This document shows, in pieces, positions 62,441-64,000 of a stretch of DNA of 64,000 nt. The DNA is taken from assembly GCF_004146235.1 (NCBI RefSeq), contig NZ_SELO01000019.1, positions 1 through 64,000 on the forward strand, given 5' to 3'. Below the pieces are notes generated by a model that did no database searches, was not told the DNA's origin, and saw only the letters and a program-made list of their open reading frames with translations. Numbering within the stretch: position 1 is the first letter of the stretch; each line of letters starts with the position of its first letter. The stretch comes from Tropicimonas sp. IMCC6043. Its GTDB lineage: Bacteria; Pseudomonadota; Alphaproteobacteria; Rhodobacterales; Rhodobacteraceae. Both the position numbers and the translations under genes were made by a program.

Positions 62441-64000
62441 CGCGGCGTTTCTCCGGGCCATAGAGGGCTTCCTTAAAGGGGTGGGGGCCGAGGCGGCGAT
62501 AGGCGTCGAGGAAGGTCTCGCTCTCGTCCTCGCGCACCTCGAGATAGGCGAGCATCAGCCGTTCAATCGCCGGAACGATCTCCTCGAAGGAGAAGCCGGG
62601 GCCAGTACGCTCGCCGATGGCGGCGGTCTCGGTGGCATCGCCGCCGAGGGTGATCTGATAGGTCTCCACCCCGCCGCGATCGAGCCCGAGAATGCCGATA
62701 TGGCCGACATGGTGGTGGCCGCAGGCGTTGATGCAGCCCGAGATCTTGATCTGAAGCGGTCCGACTTCGTGCTCGATACGGAGGTCCTCGATCCGCTTCG
62801 CCAATTGCTGCGCGACCGGGATCGAGCGCGCGGTGGCCAGCGCGCAGTAATCCATGCCGGGGCAGGCGATGATATCGGAGGCGAGCCCGACATTGGCGGT
62901 GGCGAGCCCGGCGGCCTTCAACTCCTCATAGACCTCCGCGAGGTCCGCCTTGCGGACATGCGGCAAGATCACGTTCTGTTGGTGGCTGATGCGCAGCTCG
63001 TCATAGCCGAAGCGCTCGGCCAGGTCGGCCATGACCCGCATCTGCCCCGCGGTCGCGTCGCCCGGAGTCTCGCCCGGGGCCTTGAGCGAGATGGTGACGA
63101 TGGCGTGGTCGGGATCGCGGTGCTCGGCGAGGTTGCTGTCGGCCCAGGCGCGGAAGGCAGGGTTGAGGCGAGCGTCTTCATAGGCACCGGCGCCGCCCGG
63201 CACGAGGCTCGGCGCCCGGAACCGCGCCCGGATCCGCTCCAGCGCATTCTCGTCGACACCCTCGAACTCGGCCCGTGTGACGGCAAAGGCGGCCTCGATC
63301 TCCTCGCGGATCGCCTCGATCCCGGTCTCGTGGACGGTGATCTTGATCCGCGCCTTGTATTTGTTGTCCCGGCGTCCGTGGCGGTTGTAGACGTGCAGCA
63401 CCGCCTCCAGATAGGGCAGCAACTCGCCTTCTGGCAGGAAGTCCCGCACCACTTTGCCAATCATCGGCGTGCGCCCGAGACCGCCGCCGACGATCACCTC
63501 GAAGCCCGCCCGGCCGTCGCGCTCGACCATCCTCAGGCCGATGTCATGGGCGCGGGTCACGGCGCGGTCGTTGGGCGAGCCGGTGATCGCGATCTTGAAC
63601 TTGCGTGGCAGGAACTGGAACTCCGGGTGGTCGGTGGACCATTGCCGGATCAGCTCCGCATAGGGCCGCGGGTCGGCAATCTCATCGGCAGCGGCGCCGG
63701 CGAAATGGTCCGAGGTCACGTTGCGGATCGTGTTTCCGGATGTTTGGATCGCGTGCAGTCCGGCCTCGGCCAGCGCATCGAGCATGTCCGGCACGTCGCG
63801 CAGGCGCGGCCAGTTGTACTGGATGTTCTGGCGCGTGGTGAAATGGCCGTAGCCCTTGTCCCAGCGTTCGGCGATCTCGGCCAGCTTGCGCATCTTGGCG
63901 GAGTCGAGCGAGCCATAGGGGATGGCGACGCGGAGCATGTAGGCGTGGAGCTGGAGATAGAGCCCGTTCATAAGCCTCAGCGGCTTGAATTCCTCCTCGG
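62430..64000 (-). CDS. cysI: Sulfite reductase hemoprotein subunit CysI (5' end outside window)
   Basis: At least 523 residues; the frame continues off the right edge (EEEFKPLRLMNGLYLQLHAY), so the N-terminus is missing. Motifs: GHFTTRQNIQYNWP, and the siroheme/4Fe-4S site CPGMDYC with SGCINACGHHHVGHIG, giving four cysteines in a C-x5-C...C-x3-C pattern. It reduces sulfite to sulfide. With cysH, DUF934 and fpr downstream it forms an assimilatory sulfate reduction operon. Confidence 0.95.
   Translation of the reverse strand, partial: EEEFKPLRLMNGLYLQLHAYMLRVAIPYGSLDSAKMRKLAEIAERWDKGYGHFTTRQNIQYNWPRLRDVPDMLDALAEAGLHAIQTSGNTIRNVTSDHFAGAAADEIADPRPYAELIRQWSTDHPEFQFLPRKFKIAITGSPNDRAVTRAHDIGLRMVERDGRAGFEVIVGGGLGRTPMIGKVVRDFLPEGELLPYLEAVLHVYNRHGRRDNKYKARIKITVHETGIEAIREEIEAAFAVTRAEFEGVDENALERIRARFRAPSLVPGGAGAYEDARLNPAFRAWADSNLAEHRDPDHAIVTISLKAPGETPGDATAGQMRVMADLAERFGYDELRISHQQNVILPHVRKADLAEVYEELKAAGLATANVGLASDIIACPGMDYCALATARSIPVAQQLAKRIEDLRIEHEVGPLQIKISGCINACGHHHVGHIGILGLDRGGVETYQITLGGDATETAAIGERTGPGFSFEEIVPAIERLMLAYLEVREDESETFLDAYRRLGPHPFKEALYGPEKRRDAA

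Overview
This window is high-GC bacterial chromosome from an alphaproteobacterium, most likely a member of the Rhodobacterales (Paracoccaceae/Roseobacter group). I infer this from the gene neighbourhoods (hom-glpX-recJ, dnaG-rpoD, nrdR-ribD with ribE, cysI-cysH-DUF934-fpr), from small families typical of that order (DUF1127, HlyU-like protein, CIA30, TadG-like vWA proteins) and from the infC gene, which begins with ATA. No species can be named from the sequence alone.

Left part (1-23.2 kb) is accessory. It opens with the tail of an IS630-type transposase. Next come a PrpF-type isomerase, a tctCBA tripartite tricarboxylate transporter and an isocitrate-lyase/PEP-mutase family enzyme, together a plausible route for uptake and breakdown of a branched carboxylic acid. 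A LacI-controlled operon follows (lacI, sugar-binding protein, two permeases, GH127 beta-L-arabinofuranosidase, ATPase), with a LacI-type dyad in front of lacI and a second half-matching site in front of the binding protein. A copper island (cueR, copA, copZ, a His-rich cytochrome c) carries three CueR-like promoter dyads. A cobalamin riboswitch precedes cbtB-cbtA. Two IS5-family elements then lie beside a tRNA-Glu gene. Both are broken, and both carry what looks like the same 42-43 bp palindromic insertion.

Middle part (23.3-43.8 kb) is mostly core: recJ, glpX, hom, a lipoprotein, a TetR regulator, a pirin, a cluster of two TadE-like and two tandem TadG-like vWA proteins (the last two separated by a clear terminator), glutamate dehydrogenase, dnaG, rpoD, a HlyU-like protein, YjbQ and nrdR.

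Right part (43.8-64 kb) holds ribD and ribE, interrupted by an opposite-strand kpsC-type Kdo transferase with a small partner gene. It continues with a LysR/DUF1127 pair, a secreted caspase-like protein, oligoendopeptidase F, a conserved Rhodobacterales protein of unclear function, a 1.4 kb gene-poor stretch, arginase, a DUF938 methyltransferase, infC, an amylosucrase with all catalytic residues, ferredoxin-NADP reductase and the end of an assimilatory sulfate reduction operon. cysI runs off the right edge.

All functional names come from recognising families in the translated sequence; no database search was run.
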